Assembly: GCA_013141055.1 (NCBI GenBank) | Contig: JABFRS010000002.1 | Span: forward strand, 868,001 to 932,000 | Length of the DNA: 64,000 nt | Direction of reading: 5' to 3' | Source of the DNA: Cyclobacteriaceae bacterium | Lineage (GTDB): Bacteria; Bacteroidota; Bacteroidia; Cytophagales; Cyclobacteriaceae | In this document: in pieces, positions 50,589-60,419 of the stretch | Position numbering within the stretch: position 1 is the first letter of the stretch | Layout of the letters: the number at the start of each line of letters is the position of its first letter | Program-made: the position numbers and the translations under genes | The notes under the pieces: model-generated | Databases searched by the model: none | Told to the model about the DNA's origin: nothing | The model's input: only the letters and a program-made list of their open reading frames with translations

Positions 50589-51290
50589 CTATAGAAAAGT
50601 TATGCGACTTAAAAGCTCTTCCCGGTATGACTGACCCAGCGGGATCTTAGTGAGGCCGATAAAAAGATATCCTTCAGAGATGGAGCTTATCTTTTGAAAA
50701 TTGACCAGGTATGATCTGTGCACCCGCACGAATCCTTTTGTGATCAGCTTTTCTTCTACACTTTTTAAAGTATGACTGACAATATATTTCTCCTTATCGG
50801 TCGCGACTTTGGCATAGTTGTCAAACGCTTCAACATAATGAATGTCGCTGACTTCCAAAGCAATCATCTCCTGATTGTTCTTGACAAAGAACTTATCCGC
50901 AACCGGTGCAGCAGGCTTACTCCTGTTCTTATATAACGCCATTTCAACATTGATGAAGAGATCATTCTCATCGAATGGCTTCACAATATAACCTTCGGGT
51001 TCAGCAGCCTTGGCACGATCTACCGTCTTTGCATCATAGTAAGAGGTGAGGAAAATAAACGGAAGCTTATAGCGTGCCCTGATATCATGAGCCAGCGCGA
51101 TGCCATCTTTAGTTCCCCGGATCTTGACATCCAGCAACGCAAGATCCGGTGTAGTCGTGGAGAGAAACTTCATGGCATCATCAGCGTTGTCCACAATGCC
51201 TGCAATTACGAAACCGCGATCTTTCAGAGTCGCTGCGATATCACTGGCGATGATAGGCTCGTCTTCAACAATAAGAATTGATCCACTCAA
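50589..51290 (-). CDS. LytTR-family response regulator
   Basis: 233 residues. Receiver domain (VEDEPIIASDI, acceptor Asp54 in ALLDVKIRGTKDG, Lys in YIVKPFDEND) and a LytTR DNA-binding domain (about 130-233: EVSDIHYVEAFDNYAKVAT, FVRVHRSYLVNFQKI). The upstream kinase (51333) is of the HisKA_2 type that usually partners receivers of this group. The short gap of 42 bases supports one operon with that kinase and with the ATE-like gene downstream. Confidence 0.94.
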   Translation of the reverse strand: MSGSILIVEDEPIIASDIAATLKDRGFVIAGIVDNADDAMKFLSTTTPDLALLDVKIRGTKDGIALAHDIRARYKLPFIFLTSYYDAKTVDRAKAAEPEGYIVKPFDENDLFINVEMALYKNRSKPAAPVADKFFVKNNQEMIALEVSDIHYVEAFDNYAKVATDKEKYIVSHTLKSVEEKLITKGFVRVHRSYLVNFQKISSISEGYLFIGLTKIPLGQSYREELLSRITFL

Positions 51291-51332
51291 GACCCGAAAG
51301 GTTTAGCTACCAAGATAAGCAGTACGCCTGAA

Positions 51333-53300
51333 TTAAACCGGTACGGCGGACTTTAAATTCGCTAACTTAAATTCAGTCACCACCAGCTCAACGCGTGTAC
51401 CGCGATCGGTTGAGATGGATACTTCCGCTCTTAACTTCTGAGCCAGTGAGTTGACAAGATTCAACCCGAATGAATTCCCTGACTTCTCATTCACATCGAT
51501 TCCTTTTCCGGTATCAGATACTAACATGTGAAGTTTCCCATTCTTTTGCTTCAATGATACCGAGATACTTCCAGTCTGTTGATCCGCAAACGCATACTTC
51601 AGTGAATTGGTCAGCAGCTCATTCAATATCAGACCCAGGGGAATGGCAGTATCCACATCGAGCAAAAGCGCATCAACATCAAGCTTCCATTCTATGTTCT
51701 TCTGATCCACACCGTATGATCGCCCTAAACTATCCACCAGATGCTGAACATATTCCGGCATCGACACGCCTGTCAAAGTATCTTCCTGATACAATTGCTC
51801 ATGGATCATCGCCATGGACCTTACACGATTTCTGCTTTCAATCACTGCACCGTGTGCTGCTTTGTCCTCCACACTCCTGGACTGAAGATTCAAAAGACTT
51901 GATATGATCTGCAGATTGTTTTTTACTCTGTGATGAATCTCCCGCAGCAAGATCTCCCGTTCGCTCAATGCCTTGCCAATGATCTCATTCTTCTCCACGA
52001 GAACCTGGTTTGATCTTTTCTTCTGATAAAACTGAAAGTAGATCAAAAGAGAAATCGCCAGCAATGAAATGACTGCTATAATGAGAACGTTCCGTTGACC
52101 TTCTTCTACCTCACGCTCTTTATTCAGAAGCTCAATAGCAACATCTTTTTTCAGAGCTTCCAGCTTAGCCACTTCCGTTTCCCGTTCCGCTTTTTCTGTT
52201 TCATACAACGCCCTCATCCGGGAAATCTGCTCTGTCTTCTCAGATGAGAACAAACTGTCCTTTGCCTGCATCATTTTCTTTTCAAAGGTCAATGCTTTTT
52301 TATAATCCTTTGTCGCCTCATATACCTTTACCAGGATATCATAAGCATCTTTCATCTGCTCTTTCGACCCGATCTCTTCCGCAATCTTCAGACTTCGGTC
52401 AATGTTCTCTTTGGCCTTATCAAATTCATTAAGAATCAGGTACGTCTCCGCAATGTTCTTTAAGGAAACCGCCGTTCCACGTTTATCATTCATCTTCAAT
52501 TTAATCGCAAGACTCTTTTCATAGTATGTAAGCGCTTTCCTGTAATCTTTCGTTTCCCAATAAACATTTCCGATGTTGTTGTTTGCAATCCCCATCCCCA
52601 TGTAGTTATTGTTCTTCTCAAAGAACTCCAGGGATTTCATATGTGCTTCAAGTGCCTGAACCGGCATCTTCAGACGATTGTATGCCGCACCCATGTTCAC
52701 CAGTATCTTGGTGGATGATGAAATATTATTCTGCTCCTGATATTCTTTGTAGCACTCTTTAAAATAATCCAACGCCAGCAGATAGTCGCCCTGACGGAAA
52801 TAGACCATACCGATATTCTCTTCCGTTAATGGGATCTTGTCTTTCTGATTCAGCTGACGCAAGAGCTTCAGCGATTTTGTAAAACTCTCCAGTGCCTGCG
52901 GATACTGTCCCTGAAAATTATAGACCAGTCCCACACGATTAAATACATCTGCCAATCCAATTCCGTAATTCGCTTTAGCATAAATGACTTCAGCGCGCTT
53001 GCACATGTCCAGCGCTTCAGAGAACTGTCCCTGCTGAGCCATCACTCCACATAAAATACACGATGCATCCGCCTCTCCCCTTGAGAAATTAATAGTCTTT
53101 GAAATCTCCAGCCCTTTCTCAGCATACTGCCTGCACCGGACATTATCTCTTTGGGAATACTGAAGGGCCAGCTGATTTAATGTCTGCACTTTAACAGAGT
53201 CAGGCTGGTGCGATAGCGTTGCGATCACGCTGTCCGGTCTGGACTGCCCAAAGCAATCCGTTATTAAGAAGATGAGAACCAGGATGCTGATGACTTTCAT
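51333..53300 (-). CDS. TPR-domain sensor histidine kinase, HisKA_2 type
   Basis: 655 residues from the ATG at 53300 ([20 protein letters not shown]...); the frame is open to 53435 but the extension lacks a signal. Signal peptide, eight or so TPRs (about 50-350: [40 protein letters not shown]), a long coiled coil, one membrane helix (about 418-436), and a kinase core with [20 protein letters not shown] (acceptor His), [13 protein letters not shown] (N-box) and [10 protein letters not shown] (G-box). It is a different kinase class from the one at 6842 although both sense with TPRs. Confidence 0.94.
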   Translation of the reverse strand: MKVISILVLIFLITDCFGQSRPDSVIATLSHQPDSVKVQTLNQLALQYSQRDNVRCRQYAEKGLEISKTINFSRGEADASCILCGVMAQQGQFSEALDMCKRAEVIYAKANYGIGLADVFNRVGLVYNFQGQYPQALESFTKSLKLLRQLNQKDKIPLTEENIGMVYFRQGDYLLALDYFKECYKEYQEQNNISSSTKILVNMGAAYNRLKMPVQALEAHMKSLEFFEKNNNYMGMGIANNNIGNVYWETKDYRKALTYYEKSLAIKLKMNDKRGTAVSLKNIAETYLILNEFDKAKENIDRSLKIAEEIGSKEQMKDAYDILVKVYEATKDYKKALTFEKKMMQAKDSLFSSEKTEQISRMRALYETEKAERETEVAKLEALKKDVAIELLNKEREVEEGQRNVLIIAVISLLAISLLIYFQFYQKKRSNQVLVEKNEIIGKALSEREILLREIHHRVKNNLQIISSLLNLQSRSVEDKAAHGAVIESRNRVRSMAMIHEQLYQEDTLTGVSMPEYVQHLVDSLGRSYGVDQKNIEWKLDVDALLLDVDTAIPLGLILNELLTNSLKYAFADQQTGSISVSLKQKNGKLHMLVSDTGKGIDVNEKSGNSFGLNLVNSLAQKLRAEVSISTDRGTRVELVVTEFKLANLKSAVPV

Positions 53301-53445
53301 TTGGGGTGACAAGACTGGAAGATACAGAAGTTGATGCGAAAATTGACTCGAAAAAAGCACCTCGTCACTAAAAAAATACCGGTGTTGACTAATTCCCCAA
53401 AGATTGAAAACCCTGCGGACTGTAGCTTCATGCAAACCTTTTACT

Positions 53446-54504
53446 ATGAAGAAGTCCTTTCAACTCGGCCTGCTCCTTATTCTATTATCACCCGTCTCGT
53501 ATGCGACTATCCGGACGGTGAGCAATGATGCCATCAACCCCGCTCAGTTTACCACCATTCAGAATGCCATCAATGCATCAACCTCAGGGGACACGGTGTA
53601 TGTGAATGTCTCCGCCACGCAGTACACTGATTTCATCATCGACCGGAAAATCATTCTCATTGGTGGCGGGTACAAGACCAATTCACAATTTCATCTCATC
53701 ACCTGGCTGGGCAACATCACCTTTAAGGCTACAGCAGGAAATGATCCTTCTGGATCCATCATTGAAGGATGCAGGATCACCTTTATCAGTATTGCCGCCG
53801 GCACGCTGCCGGTGAATGATATCAAACTTTTCAGAAACTCCATTACCACAATTGCCACGGCTGCCAATCCTTCCTGTGAAAACTGGAACATCTACAATAA
53901 TATCATAGGCGGTGTAGATGGAGGATACAATAGCAAAAACGTCAAGATCCAGAACAACATCATCGTTGGAGGAGTGTCGTTCTTCTTTGATCCTGCCACG
54001 ATCATTGATCATAATGTATTTCACAACGCCATCTTTCTTTATGTTGGAAACAGCACCATCACCAATAACATTTTTACCACACAGAGTATTGTAATGCGGC
54101 AAAGTGTGGTGGACAACAATACCTTCAACAACAATCTTTACAATACCACAACGGTTGGCAATTCTCCACCTTATGATTCCTTTGAAGGAACGACAAACAC
54201 GGGTGGTGGAAATTTCGTGGGAGTGGATCCTCTTTATGAAAGCGTTGCAAACTTTGAATTCTTTAATGACGTCAATAACTATCGCCTGAAGTCAGGCTCG
54301 CCTGTTCGCAATGCTGCAACGGATGGTTCTGACCTGGGGATCTATGGAGGCGCACATCCTTTTCCAAGTGGCGGCGCTCCCGGCAGTGGATATGATTTGA
54401 GTGCCTTGCCTGCGATTCCTGAGATCACTTCTGCCGATGTTCAGAATTCATCCATACAACCCACTACTCTTCTCAGAGTAAGAGTGAAAGCAACCGTTCA
54501 TTAA
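53446..54504 (+). CDS. Secreted right-handed beta-helix protein
   Basis: 352 residues from the ATG at 53446 ([15 protein letters not shown]...); the ATG at 53404 adds 14 residues without reason. Signal peptide, then [20 protein letters not shown] as in beta-helix surface proteins, and coils with Asn ladders ([40 protein letters not shown]). The end ([13 protein letters not shown]...) has no sorting domain. It is 5 bases before a type IX secreted protein gene, so the two may act together on the surface. Polysaccharide lyase or structural function is possible; no catalytic residues are identified. Confidence 0.83.
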   Translation: MKKSFQLGLLLILLSPVSYATIRTVSNDAINPAQFTTIQNAINASTSGDTVYVNVSATQYTDFIIDRKIILIGGGYKTNSQFHLITWLGNITFKATAGNDPSGSIIEGCRITFISIAAGTLPVNDIKLFRNSITTIATAANPSCENWNIYNNIIGGVDGGYNSKNVKIQNNIIVGGVSFFFDPATIIDHNVFHNAIFLYVGNSTITNNIFTTQSIVMRQSVVDNNTFNNNLYNTTTVGNSPPYDSFEGTTNTGGGNFVGVDPLYESVANFEFFNDVNNYRLKSGSPVRNAATDGSDLGIYGGAHPFPSGGAPGSGYDLSALPAIPEITSADVQNSSIQPTTLLRVRVKATVH

Positions 54505-54509
54505 TAAAA

Positions 54510-56564
54510 ATGCAAAGGATCCTTCTTCTCTTCGCATGCTTCCTCTTCTGTGTTGAATTATCAGCGCAGACGATCAACCGTGCGGAGTATTTTATTGACA
54601 ATGATCCTGGCAATGGCAACGCAATCCCACTCACTATTTCTCCGTCCGCTTCACAGAACAATGAATTCAGCATCGACATCAGCGCACTGTCACGTGGATT
54701 TCATATCGTTGGCTTCCGGTATCGGGATGATCTTGGAAGATGGACATTAACGACCAGCAGGAGATTCTACATTCTGCCTGCACCGGTTGCTCCACCAACG
54801 GTTGCCACCAGCATCGTGAAAGCAGAATATTTCTTAAACACTGATCCCGGTCCCGGCAACGGAGTTTCATTGCCTCTCACTGCCGGAGCGACTCTGGATA
54901 ATACTTTCAGCCTCGACATCAGTGCATTGGCATCAGGCTTCCATCAGGCGGCAGTTCGTTATCAGGATAATCTCGGAAGATGGTCGCTATTCCTTCATCG
55001 TAAGTTTTATATAATTCCTTTCAATGTGTTTACAGCTCCAACGATTGTAAAGGCAGAATACTTTGTTGACACAGATCCGGGCTTTGGTTCAGGAATAAAT
55101 CTGCCCATCACTGCATCCGCCAGCATCGATGAGCTATTCAGTCTCGACATGAGCAGTGTGCCCACCGGCAATCATAAACTTTATATAAGAGTAAAAGACT
55201 CCAAAGGATTCTGGAGCTATACACTGGCTGCCGACTTTACCGTCGAGGTATGCATTCCTCCTACCGCCCCGACCGTCACCAATGGAAATCACTGCGGACC
55301 TGGAACGGTAGCCCTTTCTGCCAGCGGCACCACTGCGGGAAATTACAGATGGTATACGCTGCCGAGTGGCGGGATTGCCATCCCGGGAGAAGTGAATGCA
55401 TCGTATACAACTCCATCTTTAACTACCACCACTTTATATTATGTATCGATCGTCAACGGTCCGTGTGAAAGTGCCCGCACCACAGTGACCGCGACAATCA
55501 ATGCACCGCCATCGGCTCCAACTGTTACAGCAGGCAATGGATGCGCAAATTCATCGATCACCCTCACCGCCTTCGGTGCTGCGGCAGGTCAGTATCGCTG
55601 GTACGCAACATCGGTTGGTGGTACAGCGATCATCGGTGCGGTTAACTCAACCTACATCACACCAGTGCTGACGACGACTACTACTTTCTATGTTACCATT
55701 CATGATGGAACCTGTGAAAGCTCGCGCACTCCTGTAGATGCAAATGTGATTCCATTACCTGCTTCACCATTGGCAAGCAATCCGGCGCCTGTCTGCTCCG
55801 GAGCAAGTGTCACGCTTACAGCCTCAGGGGGAACCAACGGACAATACAGATGGTATGATGGAGCAACATTGATCCCGGGTGAGGTCAACGCGACCTATGT
55901 TATTGCAAATCTTGCAGCAACAAAAAGCTATGGCGTTTCGATTCATAACGGAACATGCGAGAGCGCTAAAGCACCGGTGACTGCCACAGTGAGTCCTTGT
56001 AATCCACCGAATGTAGCGGCTGAGGTTGGGGCAGCATTTAACAATGGAGTGATAACTATTGATCTTGGTGATCTGGTGAGTGATACGGATGGCAATCTGG
56101 ATCCGTCTTCTATTGTGATCGTCACACAACCTTCCAGCGGAGCCAAAGCCACGGTGGAAGATTTCAAATTGGTAATTGATTACACAGGACTTCCTTTTAC
56201 AGGATCAGATGTAATTGAACTACAGGTTTGCGATCTCACGATGATGTGTTCAAAGAAGAGCATCTCGATTCAGCTCGAAAGAGATATCAGGATCTATAAT
56301 GCTGTCTCCCCCAATGGTGACGGGAAGAATGACAGTTTCTACATTGAATACATTGATATCATTCCGGACACGCGGCAAAACAAAGTATTTATTTTCAATC
56401 GCTGGGGAGATGAGATCTGGGAAGGCACCAATTATGATAATTCCTCCGTATCATTTACAGGAACCAGTAAGAACGGAACAGAACTTCCCACCGGAACCTA
56501 CTTTTATAAGATACAGTTTGCAAAGCGCGAGACCCTTACCGGATTCATATCCTTAAAGCGCTAG
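54510..56564 (+). CDS. Type IX-secreted Ig-repeat protein with type B sorting domain
   Basis: 684 residues. Signal peptide; three repeats of about 80 residues (AEYFIDNDPGNGNAIPL, AEYFLNTDPGPGNGVSLPL, AEYFVDTDPGFGSGINLPI, each with a later FSLDIS or FSIDIS and G-F/N-H) in residues about 20-255; three Ig-like domains (255-500: CGPGTVALSASGTTAG, CANSSITLTAFGAAAG, CSGASVTLTASGG, each with a YRWY and a C-E-S end); a cadherin-like stretch (DTDGNLDPSSI); and a type B sorting domain ending FISLKR, with AVSPNGDGKNDSF and FNRWGDEIWEG. Probably a surface adhesin. Confidence 0.93.
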   Translation: MQRILLLFACFLFCVELSAQTINRAEYFIDNDPGNGNAIPLTISPSASQNNEFSIDISALSRGFHIVGFRYRDDLGRWTLTTSRRFYILPAPVAPPTVATSIVKAEYFLNTDPGPGNGVSLPLTAGATLDNTFSLDISALASGFHQAAVRYQDNLGRWSLFLHRKFYIIPFNVFTAPTIVKAEYFVDTDPGFGSGINLPITASASIDELFSLDMSSVPTGNHKLYIRVKDSKGFWSYTLAADFTVEVCIPPTAPTVTNGNHCGPGTVALSASGTTAGNYRWYTLPSGGIAIPGEVNASYTTPSLTTTTLYYVSIVNGPCESARTTVTATINAPPSAPTVTAGNGCANSSITLTAFGAAAGQYRWYATSVGGTAIIGAVNSTYITPVLTTTTTFYVTIHDGTCESSRTPVDANVIPLPASPLASNPAPVCSGASVTLTASGGTNGQYRWYDGATLIPGEVNATYVIANLAATKSYGVSIHNGTCESAKAPVTATVSPCNPPNVAAEVGAAFNNGVITIDLGDLVSDTDGNLDPSSIVIVTQPSSGAKATVEDFKLVIDYTGLPFTGSDVIELQVCDLTMMCSKKSISIQLERDIRIYNAVSPNGDGKNDSFYIEYIDIIPDTRQNKVFIFNRWGDEIWEGTNYDNSSVSFTGTSKNGTELPTGTYFYKIQFAKRETLTGFISLKR

Positions 56565-56584
56565 CCTCCAATCTAAATTATTCT

Positions 56585-56618
56585 ATAGTTTATCTAAAGG
56601 ATCCTTTAGGCAAACTAT
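56585..56618. terminator. Possible terminator hairpin after the Ig-repeat gene
   Basis: ATAGTTT / AAACTAT flanks an inner palindrome TAAAGGATCCTTTA. No T-run follows, so the terminator call is weak; it may simply be an inverted repeat. The gap 56565-56792 otherwise holds nothing I can identify. Confidence 0.4.
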
Positions 56619-56792
56619 ACCCGGGTAACATAATTAAAAGTGCTTACCAATACTCAAATTCATAGAATCTTTTCACCTCCGTTTTAGGATTTCAATTCAA
56701 AGCATACCTCACAGTAATGTAACTGTTCAATAGCTACCCACCAGGATTTGTAAATTAAGGTGCACCCCACAACCTTAACTAACAAACATTTT

Positions 56793-57422
56793 ATGAAAAC
56801 TTTAATCAAAGTATCATGCGTGATACTGTTCCTGTCATTTGGCTCATGCAGGACCATGAAAGTCCCCTCGGACACAGAGCTTAAAACCAATTATGCAAAG
56901 GTTCAGGATATCCTCAAAGGGATTCAGCTTGCGATCTGTGAAGCGTACAATGCTGAGGGGTATTCCGGCGCCGACAATGCTCTTAACTTCCTTGAAGAGG
57001 TAGAAGTAAGTCTCGCGAATGGAGTTTCAAGGGAAGTGGGTGGCGAAGTTTCCTTCTGGGTGATCAAAGCCGGCGGTTCACGGGGCAGAGAAAGAACCAC
57101 CACCTTCACTTTCAATTTTGAACCCAATAAATCAAAGTCACTGTTGACCTCTGCGGATTATGGGAACTTGAAATCTACCAACAGAGATCTTGTTAAAGCT
57201 TTGAAATCACTTGGAACCTGCATCAAGGAATATCAGAGTCCTGACTACAATCTTAACGAGATTGATCTTGAGGTAGCGCTGGTCATCTCTACCAAAGGCA
57301 CGGCAGGTGCGGAATTCAAGATTGGTGTGGTTGGCATCGGGCCATCTCTGGAAGTTGGTTCAACGAAAGGAAATACCATCACCCTTAAGTTAAAGTTACC
57401 TAAGCCCACCGCAAAACCTTAA
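56793..57422 (+). CDS. Lipoprotein with two Trypco2-like domains
   Basis: 209 residues from the ATG at 56793 (a TTG at 56760 is open but not needed). Lipoprotein signal (VSCVILFLSFGSC, Cys19). The mature part contains the same pattern twice: helix then FLEEVEVSLANGVSREVGGE-VSFWVIKAGG...RTTTFTFNFEP, and NLNEIDLEVALVISTKGTAG-EFKIGVVGIG...GNTITLKLKLP. The helix, the acidic V-E-V strand, the G-G-E hairpin and the final T-x-x-L-P strand match my memory of Trypco2 (trypsin-co-occurring domain 2). That family is known from bacterial conflict systems. Here it precedes a tyrosinase gene by 11 bases. The assignment is moderately sure, the duplication clear. Confidence 0.65.
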   Translation: MKTLIKVSCVILFLSFGSCRTMKVPSDTELKTNYAKVQDILKGIQLAICEAYNAEGYSGADNALNFLEEVEVSLANGVSREVGGEVSFWVIKAGGSRGRERTTTFTFNFEPNKSKSLLTSADYGNLKSTNRDLVKALKSLGTCIKEYQSPDYNLNEIDLEVALVISTKGTAGAEFKIGVVGIGPSLEVGSTKGNTITLKLKLPKPTAKP

Positions 57423-57433
57423 ACCATTGTCAT

Positions 57434-58840
57434 ATGAAAACCACACGAAGAGATTTCATTATCAAATCAGGCATGGCAGGTCTTGTGCCACTGCTGATAC
57501 CTGAAGAACTATTTTCATTTAATCAACCAGCTATCGTCACACGGCGGGATGTTAATCAGCCTAATGCAGCAAATGACCTTGCTACTTACGTGAGAGGTGT
57601 TACGTTGTTAAAGAATCTTCCTGCCAATGATGCCAGGAACTGGGAGAACCTTGCTCTTATCCATGTAAATTTCTGTCCACACGGTAACTGGTATTTCCTT
57701 CCATGGCACAGAGCGTATCTGCAGTGTCTTGAAAAAATCATACGGGATGTTACGGCTACTCCTACTTTTGCATTGCCGTATTGGGACTGGACTACCAACC
57801 GCTCTATCCCTGCTCCGTTCTGGAATGGAACTTTAATGGATGCGACCCGCGAAGTAACACAAGTCAGCAAGCTTCCCGATGAATCCGTTGGTAAGGCAAA
57901 GGTCATGGATGGAATATTTAAAGAAACAGTCTTTGAACTTTTCGGAAGCTTCATGCCAAGGAATCAGAATAGCATTGATCCTTCCTGGCAGCGAGGCAGA
58001 GGAACAAAATCAACCCTGGAGCATACACCGCACGACGATGTGCATGTATGGATCAGCGGCAATATGGGTGCGATGTTTTCTCCCCGTGACCCGATCTTCT
58101 GGCTTCACCATTGCAACATTGACAGAGTATGGGCCGACTGGAATTCAAGAGGCAGATCCAATTCTAACAATGCTTTCTGGAAGACGTTTGTATTCAGAGG
58201 GAACTTTGTTGATCCTCAATCAGCAAAGTATGATGTAACTGTAGGGGACATGGAGTCTACTACTGCCCTTGGGTATACCTATCCCAACATCAATCCTGTT
58301 GCGGCAGAGGTCATTGCTTCCAGCACCGATTTCATGTCCATGGCATTCAGTCGCAAGTTTGCTTTCACACAACTGACAACGGCAACATTGCAAGAAGACG
58401 GACTTCTTTCCGTACCGATTACCAAGAGTGCGGTGGCCGAAGCAAATACGCTAAAGCTTAATACACCAAAGCAGCGACGCATTCTTGCCATTGTAAAAAA
58501 CGTAACACCTCCGGCAGATCCGAATGTTCGCGTTCGAGTGTTCATGAATTGCCCTTATCTGAAGCCAACTACTCCTGCCGATGATGCGCATTATGTAGGA
58601 AGTCTCAGCTTTTTTGCGGCAGCACATGTGGACCACAATCAGCATGGCGGCGGACAGGCAGAAGGTTTCTCCTATGTTTTCGATCTGACGAATACCATCA
58701 GCAAGCTTAACCAGGCAAAAGCCGGCATCGTTGCAGAGCAGATCGATATTCAGCTAATACCGGTACCTTTGGAAAACAATAAGGCTGTTGCTGAGTCAGC
58801 AGAGATTAAATTTGATGGCGCGGAAATTGTATTTCTATAG
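57434..58840 (+). CDS. Tyrosinase/polyphenol oxidase with Tat signal and PPO C-terminal domain
   Basis: 468 residues. Twin-arginine signal (TTRRDFIIKSGMAG, Arg5-Arg6). CuA site: His77 (ALIHVNF), His83 (CPHGNWY) and His92 (PWHRAYL); Cys81 is two before His83, as in the Cys-His thioether pair of fungal tyrosinases. CuB site: His201 and His205 (PHDDVHVW) and the HH pair at 226-227 (DPIFWLHHCNIDRVW). The C-terminal 130 residues (VRVFMNCPYL...YVGSLSFFAA...IQLIPVPLENN) resemble the C-terminal domain of plant polyphenol oxidases. It oxidises phenols with O2, probably in the periplasm. The next gene is a lipoprotein with the same C-terminal domain. Confidence 0.95.
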   Translation: MKTTRRDFIIKSGMAGLVPLLIPEELFSFNQPAIVTRRDVNQPNAANDLATYVRGVTLLKNLPANDARNWENLALIHVNFCPHGNWYFLPWHRAYLQCLEKIIRDVTATPTFALPYWDWTTNRSIPAPFWNGTLMDATREVTQVSKLPDESVGKAKVMDGIFKETVFELFGSFMPRNQNSIDPSWQRGRGTKSTLEHTPHDDVHVWISGNMGAMFSPRDPIFWLHHCNIDRVWADWNSRGRSNSNNAFWKTFVFRGNFVDPQSAKYDVTVGDMESTTALGYTYPNINPVAAEVIASSTDFMSMAFSRKFAFTQLTTATLQEDGLLSVPITKSAVAEANTLKLNTPKQRRILAIVKNVTPPADPNVRVRVFMNCPYLKPTTPADDAHYVGSLSFFAAAHVDHNQHGGGQAEGFSYVFDLTNTISKLNQAKAGIVAEQIDIQLIPVPLENNKAVAESAEIKFDGAEIVFL

Positions 58841-58843
58841 TAA

Positions 58844-59332
58844 ATGAAACCGATGATTCTGATTTTTTTACTCCTTGTCATTCAGTCGTGCAGCCCTGTG
58901 CAAAGCAACCAGGGTACGGCACAACTGCGTGAGACTTTTACAACAGAAGTTAAAGTTGATCAGGAAGTAAAAAATTCAGAGTCGTTGAATCCTGAAAAGC
59001 CGTTGGTCTTAAAGCTGGAACTATCCACGTTCCAGCTTTCTGTTAAACGCAGCACGGTACGAGTATTTCTTGATTTACCGGATGCCACTCATCTTACTTC
59101 AACGGATGAGAAGAATTACATCGGCAGCTTCTCTACTTTCGGAGATGCCAATTCATACGCTTTTAATCTTAATGATTTTTTGTCTGCCAGCAAGATCAAT
59201 AACCCTAAGAGCTTTTTGAACAGGAAGATCACCCTAACGCTGGTGCCTGTTACTTTTGATGAGAATAAGTCGGTTGTGATCAGTCAGATCGAAGTTAAAA
59301 GCTGCACGATCTCGTCTTTTGCAGACCGATAA
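58844..59332 (+). CDS. Lipoprotein repeating the tyrosinase C-terminal domain
   Basis: 162 residues, starting 3 bases after the tyrosinase stop. Lipoprotein signal (LIFLLLVIQSC, Cys16). The mature part VRVFLDLPDA...NYIGSFSTFGD...YAFNLNDF...ITLTLVPVTFDENKSVV parallels the tyrosinase tail VRVFMNCPYL...HYVGSLSFFAA...YVFDLTNT...IQLIPVPLENNKAVA in order and spacing. In polyphenol oxidases this domain shields the active site. A free, membrane-anchored copy could act as a chaperone, copper handler or inhibitor of the enzyme encoded in the same operon; this is inference. Confidence 0.8.
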   Translation: MKPMILIFLLLVIQSCSPVQSNQGTAQLRETFTTEVKVDQEVKNSESLNPEKPLVLKLELSTFQLSVKRSTVRVFLDLPDATHLTSTDEKNYIGSFSTFGDANSYAFNLNDFLSASKINNPKSFLNRKITLTLVPVTFDENKSVVISQIEVKSCTISSFADR

Positions 59333-59354
59333 TCATGCAGCTAACTTCAATTCT

Positions 59355-59861
59355 TTAGAATTCTTCTTTCAATTTATCGATATCGTTCTTCTTTCCTGAG
59401 AACACCATCTCGCTCAGCTTGCGGTTGGCATCGTATCCGATTCTCAGCTCGATTGTTTTTCCACTCCAGGTCTGGATCTTTTCAAAGCGATCCAGCTCTG
59501 CAGATTTCTTTTTGTTGGCTTTTGACTCACCGTAAAGAACTTCCAGAGACTTCACCAGATCTTCAAAGTCGTCCTTGTTTGAATTCTTGAAAGAGACAAT
59601 CACTTCCGCCACTTTTTCTTTATAGACTTTCAACTCTACTTCACCTGTATAGATCTTTACGCTTACGCGATCCTTTACCAGGAAAAGCTTGGTGTCTGCA
59701 TTGTCCAGGGTCTTGGTGAACTTGGCCCTGTCTTTATAAGTGGAAATATCTTCTGCGATCTTGAAGTCCTTGAAACCACCTTTTTTATCCAGCTCGTCTG
59801 TGGACTGAGCGAATGAGTTGATAGAAACAAACAGGATCAGAATGACAAATAAGTGCTTCAT
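59355..59861 (-). CDS. Secreted hypothetical protein
   Basis: 168 residues. Signal peptide (LFVILILFVSINSFA-Q), then a highly charged, Lys/Asp-rich fold with mixed strands (SVKIYTGEVELKVYKEKVAE, IELRIGYDANRKLSEMVFSG). No Cys, no recognised family. Convergent with the tyrosinase operon, whose stop is 23 bases away. Confidence 0.7.
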   Translation of the reverse strand: MKHLFVILILFVSINSFAQSTDELDKKGGFKDFKIAEDISTYKDRAKFTKTLDNADTKLFLVKDRVSVKIYTGEVELKVYKEKVAEVIVSFKNSNKDDFEDLVKSLEVLYGESKANKKKSAELDRFEKIQTWSGKTIELRIGYDANRKLSEMVFSGKKNDIDKLKEEF

Positions 59862-59921
59862 AATAGGTTTTAATTAATGACAGAAGTCAAAGGTAACAAA
59901 TTGGCTTCTCAATTCTGATGG

Positions 59922-60353
59922 CTAATTAATCCATCCCCTGTCGCTGGCACTCTTGGAGTACCAGATCAGGTAAGCACCGATTACGATGATCATCACCGGC
60001 ATCACCATGCCACCAGGTCCGTAAACTTCGATTGAATTGCTGATAAAGAAAGAATGGATCATCTGTACTACAATACCAACAAATGAGATCATGAAAATGG
60101 TAGTAGCGAGTTTTTTTCTCATAAGCAAAAGTACGCTGGCAAGTGCTCCACCGAAGACTGCGATAGCAAAGGCCATCGTTGCCCACATCGGTATGTTGGT
60201 GTACAGGGCTTGTTCATTTTCCGGTAATGCCTGAATCGCTTCCGGCGTCATCATGATTTGCATAACATAGGCAGACACGCCCATTAAATTCCATAGCAGT
60301 GCAAGCACGCCGATGATCCAGAAGGTAGTAGCAGGTTTTATTGCTGTAGTCAT
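59922..60353 (-). CDS. Small four-helix membrane protein
   Basis: 143 residues with four membrane helices (WIIGVLALLWNLMGVSAYVM, MWATMAFAIAVFGGALASVLL, TTIFMISFVGIVVQMIHSFF, VMPVMIIVIGAYLIWY) and a loop with MTPEAIQALPENEQALYTNI, a segment common in Bacteroidota proteins often annotated as sugar transporters without evidence. Function unknown. It stands alone. Confidence 0.75.
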   Translation of the reverse strand: MTTAIKPATTFWIIGVLALLWNLMGVSAYVMQIMMTPEAIQALPENEQALYTNIPMWATMAFAIAVFGGALASVLLLMRKKLATTIFMISFVGIVVQMIHSFFISNSIEVYGPGGMVMPVMIIVIGAYLIWYSKSASDRGWIN

Positions 60354-60419
60354 AGTGTTTGGTTTAGGGGAGACACATACAACTTAGGCAGATTTTCTGA
60401 AATTTAAAAGTAGTGGTAT

